Positions 1 to 6,632 of a DNA stretch of 64,000 nucleotides are shown piece by piece. Position numbers and translations under genes: made by a program. Within the stretch, counting starts at the first letter, position 1. Every line of letters begins with the position of its first letter. This DNA is from Deltaproteobacteria bacterium (lineage in GTDB: Bacteria; Myxococcota; Myxococcia; Myxococcales; SZAS-1): assembly GCA_018266075.1 (NCBI GenBank), contig JAFEBB010000036.1, positions 17,280 through 81,279 of the forward strand. Reading direction: 5' to 3'. Under the pieces are notes generated by a model, which saw only the letters and a program-made list of their open reading frames with translations, did not search any database and was not told where the DNA came from.

Positions 1-937
1 GCGGCGCAGCGAGCGCGTGCGGCGGCGGGCTCCAGCCGTAGCGCCAGCTGAAGTCCACGCCGGCCACGGCGCGGCTGAAGATGGCCAGCGGGTAGTTCGA
101 GACCGTGCGCTCGAAGCTGGCCTCCAGCCCGGGGCTGAAGGCGCCCCAGTGGTAGGCGAGCTCGGCGTGCGCCAGCCACTCCAGATCCTGCCGGCCGACG
201 GCGAGATCCGTGACCGGGAAGTTCGGCAGGGCGACGCGGCGGCCGTCGAGGTGCAGCGCGACGTCGAGCGCACCACGCGACCAGGTTCCACCCAGCTCGA
301 GCAGCTCCAGATCGCCCGCAGCCGTGGCCGCGTTCGACCCGCGCGACTCCCCTCGCAAGGAGCCGTCCACCGCGAACGGCCCCGCGAGGAGGCGGGCCAT
401 CAGCGTCACCGCGAGCACGGAGTCGTTCTCCAGCACCCGGTACGCGCTCTCGCGCGCGGGGAAGTGCCGCACGCCGCCCTCGAGCCCCAGGCCCAGCTCC
501 AGCGCGCCCACGGCCATCCCGGCGTCGAGGCCCGCGAGCGCGCGCTGCAGGTGGTCGCTGCGGAAGGCGGAGATGGCGTAGTCGTCGCCGAGCTCCTCGA
601 GCCCCAGCGAGAACCGGCCCAGGGCGAGCGTCTGGCTCAGGCTCGCGCGCAGCACGCGGTAGTAGCCGTGCGCGTACTGCGCGTACTGGGTGAGCGAAGC
701 CTCGGCGTCGGCGCCGAGCGTGAGCCGCCCGACCGCAAGATTTCCGAGCAGCCGCGGACGCACGGCGACGAAGCTGTCGTGCGCGGTGGCCAGCGCGTCG
801 TTGGTCGACTGCGGCTCGATGGCCAGGTCCTGCACGGCGCCAAAGAAGAGGTTGGAGTCGTAGCCCGCGCGCAGGTCCACGCCAGCCGACGCCCCACCGG
901 ACGCAGCCAGGGCCAGGCCCACCAAGGCCGCGATCAC
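1..937 (-). CDS. Outer-membrane beta-barrel protein (3' end cut by window edge)
   Basis: Reading the minus strand from a GTG at 937 gives an open frame of 312 codons that runs off the left edge without a stop. The first 18 or so residues (MIAALVGLALAASGGASA) form a signal peptide. The mature part starts GVDLRAGYDSNLFF and then shows long alternating hydrophobic/polar strands with aromatic residues, for example ASLTQYAQYAHGYYRVL, as expected of an outer-membrane beta-barrel. A GAGGAG ribosome site lies six bases before the GTG; the in-frame stop upstream excludes an earlier start. It is divergent from the sigma factor gene at 1084 and could be a target of it. Specific function is unknown; surface porin or structural barrel is the likeliest class. 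Confidence 0.7.
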   Translation of the reverse strand, partial: MIAALVGLALAASGGASAGVDLRAGYDSNLFFGAVQDLAIEPQSTNDALATAHDSFVAVRPRLLGNLAVGRLTLGADAEASLTQYAQYAHGYYRVLRASLSQTLALGRFSLGLEELGDDYAISAFRSDHLQRALAGLDAGMAVGALELGLGLEGGVRHFPARESAYRVLENDSVLAVTLMARLLAGPFAVDGSLRGESRGSNAATAAGDLELLELGGTWSRGALDVALHLDGRRVALPNFPVTDLAVGRQDLEWLAHAELAYHWGAFSPGLEASFERTVSNYPLAIFSRAVAGVDFSWRYGWSPPPHALAAP

Positions 938-1083
938 GCCCAGCTCCTCAAGAGGCCATGCATTTCAGCCAATTGGGGCGCGGTCTGCAATGTAGGCAGA
1001 GCGCGCATCGGACAAACGGGTCGCGCGTTGTAGTGTCGGGGAAGAGGCCGCGTCTGGGACCCGTGTCCACCACCCGTGTCACC

Positions 1084-1611
1084 ATGGAGGGCGTCTCCGC
1101 CGAGGAGGCGCGCGAGCTGGTCGACCGGCACCGCGCGCCTGTGTACCGGGTAGCCCTGCGCATGCTGGGCGACGCCCACGAGGCCGAGGACGTGACCCAG
1201 GAAGTGCTGCTCCAGCTCTGCCGCACCCGCGCCAGCCTCAAGCCCGGCAGCGACGAGGGCGCCTGGGCGTACTCCATCGCCATCAACCGCTGCCGCGACA
1301 TCCTCCGCTCGCACCGCCACAAGATGCTCGCCCTGGCGCCCATCGAAGAGCTCGACGGCGAGGACCTCCGCCCCACCCAGGACCTGGCGCTCGACCAGGC
1401 CCGCCGCGAGCGCCAGGTGCAGGAGGCGCTGCAGCTCCTGCCCGCGAGCTACCGCGAAGTGCTCGTGCTTCGCGACTTGGAAGGTCAGCCCTACCGCCGC
1501 ATGTGCGAGGTGCTGAAGCTGTCGGAGACGAACTTGAAGGCCCGGGTGATCCGCGCGCGCCGCGCCCTGGCCCGGGTGCTCGTGGCCGAAAACGCGGAGG
1601 ACGAACAGTGA
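1084..1611 (+). CDS. ECF-type RNA polymerase sigma factor
   Basis: A 175-residue sigma-70 family protein. Region 2 is seen at about residues 10-75 (RHRAPVYRVALRMLGDAHEA, then EDVTQEVLLQLCR) and region 4 at about 110-165 (LQLLPASYREVLVLRDLEGQ, then a helix-turn-helix around LKLSETNLKARVIRARRAL). No region 3 is present, as expected for the extracytoplasmic-function group. An upstream extension to 958 is open but its composition is not protein-like, so the ATG at 1084 is preferred, although no strong ribosome site precedes it. The stop overlaps the GTG of the anti-sigma gene by four bases, so the two are translationally coupled. It should direct transcription of envelope-stress or signal-induced genes, possibly including the divergent barrel gene. 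Confidence 0.9.
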   Translation: MEGVSAEEARELVDRHRAPVYRVALRMLGDAHEAEDVTQEVLLQLCRTRASLKPGSDEGAWAYSIAINRCRDILRSHRHKMLALAPIEELDGEDLRPTQDLALDQARRERQVQEALQLLPASYREVLVLRDLEGQPYRRMCEVLKLSETNLKARVIRARRALARVLVAENAEDEQ

Positions 1612-2408
1612 ACCGCGCCCACCTCGAGCGGATCCGTGCCCTCGTCGATGGCGAGCTCCCGGAGGCAGACGCCGCCGCGCTTCGCCTCGAGGCCGCGCGC
1701 GATCCGGCGCTGGCCGCCGAGCTGCGCCGGCAAGAGGCGCTGCACCAGAAGCTGCTCGCCCTCGGCTCGCCCGCGCTTCCGGCGTCGCTCTCGGTGGACG
1801 CGCTGCTCGGCCGCGCGCTGGCCCGCGCGGATCACGAGCGGATCCGCGCGTATGTCGACGGCGAGCTCAAGCCCGACGCCATCGCCGAGCTGCTCGCGAA
1901 CGCGCGCACCCATTCGAACCTCGACCGCGAGCTCCAACGGCAGCTCGCCCTGCGCCGCACGCTCGCGTCGCTGCCGCAGCCCAGGCCGCCCATGCCCAAG
2001 CCGCAGCCGGGCTGGCTCTCGCTGCTCCTCGGGCGCCGCGCGCTGGGGCTGAGCTTGCCCGCCGCCGCCGCTGCCGGGCTGTTGCTCTTCGGGGCTGGCA
2101 CGGTGGTGGGCCGCCGGAGCCCGACGCCGGCGACGACCGTGGCCGAGCAAGACCTGGTGCCGGTGCGCTTCGTGATCCTCGCGGGTGACGCGCAGAACGT
2201 CTCCGTGGCGGGCAGCTTCAACCGCTGGTCGGACAAGGCCACGCCGCTGGCGCCGGTGGGCGACGGCGTCTGGGAGGCCACGGTGCGCCTGCCGCGCGGC
2301 GAGCATCGCTACATCTTCCGCGTGGATGGCCGCTGGCAGCCGGATCCGCTCGCGCCGCAGCTCGTGCCCGACGGCATGGGCAACATGGACGCGGTCATCC
2401 AGCTCTAG
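1608..2408 (+). CDS. Membrane anti-sigma-like protein with C-terminal glycogen-binding (CBM48/AMPK-like) domain
   Basis: A 266-residue protein starting at a GTG overlapping the sigma stop. The cytoplasmic part holds two copies of an anti-sigma-like helical segment: HLERIRALVDGEL at residues 5-17 and DHERIRAYVDGEL at 75-87. Neither carries the His/Cys zinc ligands of classical ZAS domains. A single membrane segment follows at about 146-168 (GLSLPAAAAAGLLLFGAGTV). The outer part, about 185-266, is a carbohydrate-binding module of the CBM48/AMPK-beta type: VPVRFVILAGDAQNVSVAGS, FNRWSDKATPL, GVWEATVRLPRGEHRYIFRV, DGRWQPDP. The position next to the ECF sigma gene makes an anti-sigma role likely, with the module as a periplasmic sensor or structural domain; that sensing role is inference. 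Confidence 0.8.
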   Translation: MNRAHLERIRALVDGELPEADAAALRLEAARDPALAAELRRQEALHQKLLALGSPALPASLSVDALLGRALARADHERIRAYVDGELKPDAIAELLANARTHSNLDRELQRQLALRRTLASLPQPRPPMPKPQPGWLSLLLGRRALGLSLPAAAAAGLLLFGAGTVVGRRSPTPATTVAEQDLVPVRFVILAGDAQNVSVAGSFNRWSDKATPLAPVGDGVWEATVRLPRGEHRYIFRVDGRWQPDPLAPQLVPDGMGNMDAVIQL

Positions 2409-2431
2409 AAATCGCCGCTGAACACGATGAA

Positions 2432-2459
2432 GCCCGGCTCACGAGCTCGTGAACCGGGC
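2432..2459. terminator. Hairpin after the anti-sigma gene (copy 1)
   Basis: The arms GCCCGGcTCACGA and TCGTGAaCCGGGC pair almost perfectly around a GC loop. There is no T-run on the plus side, so this is a stable RNA hairpin and probable terminator rather than a textbook intrinsic one. Confidence 0.6.
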
Positions 2460-2503
2460 CCGACGTAGTCATCCAGCTCGAAGAATCGCCGCTGAGAACG
2501 ACG

Positions 2504-2533
2504 AAGCCCGGCTCACGAGGTCGTGAACCGGGC
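2504..2533. terminator. Hairpin between convergent genes (copy 2)
   Basis: Arms AGCCCGGcTCACGA and TCGTGAaCCGGGCT around a two-base loop. It duplicates the hairpin at 2432 and lies between the convergent ends of the anti-sigma gene and the haem lipoprotein at 2576, so it can act on both. A further 16-bp perfect palindrome, CTTGATCCGGATCAAG, follows at 2555-2570. Confidence 0.55.
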
Positions 2534-2575
2534 TCGATGATTTCGGATCCGGATCTTGATCCGGATCAAGCTGGC

Positions 2576-3397
2576 TCAGGGCGAGCCGCAGCCGATCCAG
2601 GTGTCGACGCGCTGGCGGTCGCTCTGGGAGAGGCCGCCGCCCGGAGGCATGGAGCCCGAGTCGATGCGGCCCTGGCCGCTGTCGGCAAAGCTCTTGGACA
2701 CGCTGTGGCAGCTGCTGCACTTCGACGTGAAGAACGACTTCATCGTGCTGGTCCACGTGTCGGTGGTGCACGCGCCGGTGGTGCCGGTGGTGGAGCCGCT
2801 GCTGGTGGTGCTGCCCGAGCCGGTGGTGGTGGCGCCCGCGGTGGTGGTGCCGCTGCTGGTGGCGCCCGCGGTGGTGATGCCGCCCGTGGTGGTGCCGCTG
2901 CTGGTGGTCGTGGTGCTGCTGCTGGTGGCGCCCGCGCTGGTGGTCGTGCCGCTGCTGGTCGCACCGGCGCTGGTGGTGCCGCTGCTGGTGGCACCCGCGC
3001 TGGTGGCACCCGCGCTGGTCGCGCCCGCGCTGGAGTTGCCGCTGTCGCCACCGGAGCCCGTGCCGCCCGAGGTGGCGATGATGCCCGCGCAGGTGCCGGA
3101 GCTGGGGTAGCAGCCGGTGTTGCCGTTGTCGTCGATGGTGAAGCAGGTGAGGCCGGTGTCGCAGGTGCCGTCCGAGTAGCACGGCGTGGTGCAGAACTGG
3201 TCGCCGGTGGCGTCCTCGGTGGCGCAGAACGCGTTGGGGCCGCAGTCCGCGTCGTGCGTGCAGGCGCGGCACACCTGGTTGGTGTTGATGGCTGCCTGCG
3301 GCTGGCTCGGATCCGGCGCGAGGTCGCTGTTGGGCGAGTAGTTCGCGCCGCAGCTCGCGGTCAGCAGAACCAGCGTGAGGGTGGCGAGGCGTTTCAT
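2576..3397 (-). CDS. Cys-rich lipoprotein with Ser/Thr/Gly linker and C-terminal cytochrome c-like haem domain
   Basis: A 273-residue protein with a lipoprotein signal ending LLTASC (Cys about 16). Residues about 40-105 form a Cys-rich head (VCRACTHDADCGPNAFC and CDTGLTCF). About 110-205 is a low-complexity linker made almost only of Ala, Gly, Ser and Thr. The C-terminus carries a class I cytochrome c signature: TSKCSSCH binds haem and SMPPGGG offers a likely Met axial ligand, followed by DRQRVDTWIGCG. The paralogue at 3414 ends only 16 bases upstream in the same direction, so the two are probably co-transcribed. The likely role is an exported, membrane-anchored electron-transfer protein held off the surface by the linker. 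Redox partner unknown. Confidence 0.8.
   Translation of the reverse strand: MKRLATLTLVLLTASCGANYSPNSDLAPDPSQPQAAINTNQVCRACTHDADCGPNAFCATEDATGDQFCTTPCYSDGTCDTGLTCFTIDDNGNTGCYPSSGTCAGIIATSGGTGSGGDSGNSSAGATSAGATSAGATSSGTTSAGATSSGTTTSAGATSSSTTTTSSGTTTGGITTAGATSSGTTTAGATTTGSGSTTSSGSTTGTTGACTTDTWTSTMKSFFTSKCSSCHSVSKSFADSGQGRIDSGSMPPGGGLSQSDRQRVDTWIGCGSP
2770..3050 (-). repeat. In-gene triplet-like repeat encoding the Ser/Thr/Gly linker
   Basis: Degenerate GGTGGTGCC/GCTGGTGGT-type units repeated many times, read on the minus strand as AGATS, SGTT and similar blocks. The tract stays in frame and lies entirely within the lipoprotein gene at 2576-3397. It is prone to slippage, so its length may vary between strains. 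Confidence 0.75.
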
Positions 3398-3413
3398 GAG
3401 GGGCTGCTCCCTA

Positions 3414-4034
3414 TCACGGTGCTCCGCAGCCGATCCACGCCACCACGGCGTCGATCTGTGCCTGATCCAGGCTCTCGCCTGGGGGCATCCTGCCGGAGTT
3501 AATCTCGTCGATCATCGTGTCGCTGTTGCGTCGAACGTCGCCCAGGTCGAAGGCGTGGCACCCGTTGCAGTGGGTGTCGAAGAACGACTTCATTGATGAA
3601 TTCCAGGTGTCGGGCGTACACCCACCACCACTCGAGCCGCCCGTCGTCGAGCCGAAGTCGGCGCACGTCGCCACCACCGGGTAGCAGCCCGTCTGGCCCG
3701 CCCTGTTTCCGACCTGGAAGCACGCTTGTCCGTCTGGGCAGGTGCCGCCGGGGCCGCAGGGCGCGGTGCAGGCGTCGTGCGGAAGATCTTCCACGCAGAA
3801 GCCGCCCGCGGCGCAGTCGGCGTCGCTCTCGCAGCGGGTGCACACGGTGGGGCCCGTTGAGGCGGTGCCGGTGGAACCCGAGGTGCTGCCGCTGCTGGAG
3901 GCGCTGGTCACTGCGCCGTGCATCCCGCCGGTGGCCTGGTTCAGCTTGGGATCCGGCTCGTGGACAGCCTCCGGGTTGCACCCCGGGAGCAGGGCCAGCG
4001 AGAGCAGCGCGAGCTGGGCACGTGGGCCGACCAT
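3414..4034 (-). CDS. Cys-rich lipoprotein with short linker and cytochrome c-like haem domain (paralogue)
   Basis: A 206-residue paralogue of the next gene downstream. The start at 4034 gives a clean lipoprotein signal ending LALLPGC; the open frame continues upstream but with implausible composition. After a short Ser/Gly/Thr linker comes a Cys-rich module (VCTRCESDADCAAGGFC, CPDGQACF). The C-terminal haem domain has FDTHCNGCH and RMPPGESL as probable haem attachment and Met ligand, ending VVAWIGCG. Compared with its partner, the linker precedes the Cys-rich module and is much shorter. Both proteins share the (T/P)DTW(T/N)SSMKSFF-like stretch before the haem motif, pointing to an old tandem duplication. 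Probably the first gene of a two-gene operon. Role: exported electron carrier, partner unknown. Confidence 0.8.
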   Translation of the reverse strand: MVGPRAQLALLSLALLPGCNPEAVHEPDPKLNQATGGMHGAVTSASSSGSTSGSTGTASTGPTVCTRCESDADCAAGGFCVEDLPHDACTAPCGPGGTCPDGQACFQVGNRAGQTGCYPVVATCADFGSTTGGSSGGGCTPDTWNSSMKSFFDTHCNGCHAFDLGDVRRNSDTMIDEINSGRMPPGESLDQAQIDAVVAWIGCGAP

Positions 4035-4288
4035 CGTCACTCGGATCCGGAAAAGAGTGCCCGGATTCGATGCAGTCAACGCGCGGCGAATGGGCCGGAT
4101 GCGTCCTGTTTCAGGACAGGAGAAGTGCCTGATTCCGCTCGGAGAAATCGAAACGGCGGGCGCGCGAAGTTTCCCCGCTTCACTCGGGCGCGCCCAAGCT
4201 TCGCGATGCGGGGAGCGTGCTGCGCGAACCGCCAACCGGCCGGATCACGGGTCACCGTCGCGCACCCAGCGGGGGAACTTCGCGTCCG

Positions 4289-4492
4289 TCAGTCTTCGGT
4301 CCGCGTGAGCGCGTCGAGCAGGAACTGCTCCTCGGCGGGCGAGAGGTCGTAGCGCACCGACGCCTGCTCGACGAGCTCGCCCAGCCGTACGTTCGGCCGG
4401 TCCTCGCGCTCGTTGGAGATCCAGCGCAGCGCCTGCTTCAGCGACTCGCCTGCGGGCTTCAAGTCACCCGTGCCACCGGATCTGGTCGCCAT
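4289..4492 (-). CDS. Small conserved-looking protein of unknown function
   Basis: A 67-residue protein starting MATRSGGTGDLKPAG. The ATG at 4492 is chosen because AGGAG lies eight bases upstream; an extension to 4549 has no such site. The body is helical and charged: LKQALRWISNER, VRLGELVEQASVRYDLSPAE, EQFLLDALT. No known domain is recognised; the pattern could be a small regulator or adaptor. It lies 82 bases downstream of recD on the same strand and may be the last gene of that operon. No signal peptide or membrane segment. Confidence 0.55.
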   Translation of the reverse strand: MATRSGGTGDLKPAGESLKQALRWISNEREDRPNVRLGELVEQASVRYDLSPAEEQFLLDALTRTED

Positions 4493-4551
4493 GTGCGGAT
4501 CTCCTGGGTCCAACAATGCGCCCAGGACGCTCGCCGCGCACCGCTTCATGA

Positions 4552-4581
4552 GATCTAGGCCGATCTAGGCCGATCTAGGCC
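4552..4581. repeat. Three tandem copies of a 10-base unit at the end of recD
   Basis: GATCTAGGCC is repeated three times without interruption. The recD stop codon lies in the third copy. Because the period is ten, a TAG on the minus strand falls in all three frames across the array, so it would stop any read-through. Confidence 0.85.
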
Positions 4582-6632
4582 CGACGCGCCGTGGGCCCGC
4601 TCGGCCCAGCGAGGAGCTCGCCCATTCGCGAGAACCGCCCCAGCGTGCGCCGCGCGCCCAGCTCGAGCAGCGGCCGCGGGCCGACGATCGTCGCCGAGCG
4701 CCGCGCGCGGGTGAGCGCCGTGTACAGCAGCTCCCGGGTGAACACGGGCACGTCGCGCGCGGGCAGGAGCAGGCCCACCCGATCGAGCTCCGAGCCCTGC
4801 GACTTGTGCACGGTGATGGCGTGCGCCAGCGAGAGCGTGCCGCGCAGGCCGTCGAGGTGGAAGGCGCGGAAGGTCTCGCCCGCGCGAAACACTGTCATGA
4901 AGCGCTGCTTGCCCTCGCGCGCGTCGACGCCGCGCAGGACCAGCCCCGAGTCGCCGTTCCACAGCCCGCGCGCGTAGTCGTTGCGCTCCACCATTACCGG
5001 CTCGCCGGGCAAGAGCTCGGGCTCGCCGCGAAGCTCGCCTTGCCGCTGCAGCTCCGCGAGCGCGCGCGCGTGGAAGTACGCGTTCACGCCCCCGGTGCCG
5101 CCGAGATCGCGCTCGCTGCGGGTCACGCACAGGAGCCGCGACGACTCCGCCCGCGCAAACAGCCGCCCCAGCGCCTCGCGATCGGCCGCCGCCGCGCCGT
5201 CGGGCCCGAAGGTGTACGCGCGCCGTATCCAGGCGTCGAGCTCGGGATCGCGAAGCCGGGCCTGCCAGGCGTCGAGGAACGCCCGCTGCCCCGCGCTCCC
5301 CGACTCCGCCTCCAGCAGCTCCACGCCCGAGAGCTCGAGCTCCGATGCGCTCGCGCGCCGCCGGATCACGCCCGGCCGCAGCGCCCCGCCCTCGACGACC
5401 TCCGGCAGGGTCCCGCCCTGGAGCGCCTGTGCCACGGAGAGCACGCTCCGGCCCTCCGGATTCTGGGGATCCATGCGGTAGCTGCGCGTGAGCCGCACGG
5501 CACCGCGCGCGCGCGGATCCGCGGATCCGGCTCCGGCGGGCGGCAAGAGGTCGCGGAAGACGGCGCCCGCATCCACGCTCGGCAGCTGCTCGGCGTCGCC
5601 CAGCAGCAGGAGCCGCGCGCCCGGCCGCAGCGCACGCAGCAGCCGATCCATGAGGAAGAGATCCACCATCGACGCCTCGTCGACGACCACCACCTCCTCG
5701 ACCAGCGGATTGCGCTCGTGGTGCAGCGTTCGCTCCTGCGTCGGCGATGAGCCCAGCAGCCGGTGGAGCGTCCGCGGCTCGGGTGGGTGCGCGAGCAGCG
5801 CCTGCTCGAAGGCGTCGGGCGCGGCGATCTGTCCGAGCTGCGCGCGCAGGGCCTCACCCAAACGCTGCGCGGCTTTTCCGGTGGGCGCCGCGAGCGCGAT
5901 GGCCGCGGGCGCGATGCCCAGCTGCCCCAGGGCGCGCAAGATGGCCACCACGATCGCCGTCTTCCCCGTGCCCGGCCCGCCGGTGATCACCGAGAGCGGC
6001 CGCACGAGCGCCGCTTCCACCGCGGCGGCCTGCTCGTCCGAGAGCTGCACGGCGCCGCTGGGCCGCGCCAGGACAGCCTCGCGCGCGCGCTTCGCGTCGA
6101 CAGCGGTGGCGACATCCGGCTGCGCCAGCCGCGCGGCCAGCGCCGAGCCGAGCCGCTCCTCCACCGCGCGCAGCTTCTGGCTGGAGAGCCAATCGCCGTC
6201 GAGCAGCAGCGGCTTGTGCTCACCCGCGCGGCCCAGCACCGAGGCCACGCGCGCGCTGGGTGAACCCACCAGCTCGCCCAACGCCTGCCAGTCTTCGGGC
6301 TTGGCGCCGAGCGGCTCGAGCACGGCCGTCAGCGCCTCGGCGGCGAGCGGCCCGCGAACCGGCACGCGCGTGGATCCTGCGCGCTCGCCCGCCAGCGCCA
6401 GGAACGCGAGCAGCATCAGCGCACGAGCCTCCGCCGGCTGAGCTGCGGGCGCACAGCGCGCGAGCTCCCAGGCGAGGTGCAGGAGCTCGGGCCCGTCTTC
6501 CCAGGCGCTGGCGCCCTCGAGCCACTCGCGCGGAAACGCCGGCTGCAGCTTGGGCGCGCCGAGCTCGCGACGGAGCGCGAAGAGCGCTTCCCGACCGGGC
6601 CCCGTGGGCAGCAGGGAACGCGAGCCGCTCAT
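4575..6632 (-). CDS. recD: RecBCD exonuclease/helicase, RecD subunit
   Basis: A 685-residue 5'-3' helicase subunit of the RecBCD double-strand-break repair complex. The start at 6632 (MSGSRSLLPTG) overlaps the recB stop by four bases (ATGA). Helicase motifs are clear: Walker A ITGGPGTGKTAIV, Walker B VVVDEASMVDL, GDAEQLPSVDAG, and the C-terminal TVHKSQGSELDRV followed by LLYTALTRARRSA. The N-terminal 130 or so residues match the RecB-docking region in position but are little conserved. It is somewhat longer than E. coli RecD. The gene is the last of the recC-recB-recD set. The complex unwinds and degrades DNA ends and loads RecA in the cytoplasm. Confidence 0.95.
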   Translation of the reverse strand: MSGSRSLLPTGPGREALFALRRELGAPKLQPAFPREWLEGASAWEDGPELLHLAWELARCAPAAQPAEARALMLLAFLALAGERAGSTRVPVRGPLAAEALTAVLEPLGAKPEDWQALGELVGSPSARVASVLGRAGEHKPLLLDGDWLSSQKLRAVEERLGSALAARLAQPDVATAVDAKRAREAVLARPSGAVQLSDEQAAAVEAALVRPLSVITGGPGTGKTAIVVAILRALGQLGIAPAAIALAAPTGKAAQRLGEALRAQLGQIAAPDAFEQALLAHPPEPRTLHRLLGSSPTQERTLHHERNPLVEEVVVVDEASMVDLFLMDRLLRALRPGARLLLLGDAEQLPSVDAGAVFRDLLPPAGAGSADPRARGAVRLTRSYRMDPQNPEGRSVLSVAQALQGGTLPEVVEGGALRPGVIRRRASASELELSGVELLEAESGSAGQRAFLDAWQARLRDPELDAWIRRAYTFGPDGAAAADREALGRLFARAESSRLLCVTRSERDLGGTGGVNAYFHARALAELQRQGELRGEPELLPGEPVMVERNDYARGLWNGDSGLVLRGVDAREGKQRFMTVFRAGETFRAFHLDGLRGTLSLAHAITVHKSQGSELDRVGLLLPARDVPVFTRELLYTALTRARRSATIVGPRPLLELGARRTLGRFSRMGELLAGPSGPTARRA

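Larger units (their letters stand above)
2394..2535. repeat. 74-bp tandem duplication spanning the 3' end of the anti-sigma gene
   Basis: Two near-identical units with a period of 74 bases. Both begin GTCATCCAGCTC (2394 and 2468), continue through AATCGCCGCTGA and end in a hairpin. The first copy contains the last codons and stop of the anti-sigma gene; the second lies wholly in the intergenic region, so the duplication appears to have started from the coding end plus its hairpin. The copies differ at only a few positions, so it looks fairly recent. Confidence 0.85.

Noticed and set aside
17..1033. Long plus-strand open frame
   Set aside because: Arg/Ala-rich and signal-free; it mirrors the real barrel gene on the minus strand, which has a signal peptide and barrel strands.
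2770..3050. Repeat tract resembling a CRISPR array or minisatellite
   Set aside because: Units are short, degenerate and in frame, without spacers; they encode a protein linker.
4035..4288. Possible extra gene between the haem lipoproteins and the small protein
   Set aside because: Open frames there have no ribosome site or protein-like composition.
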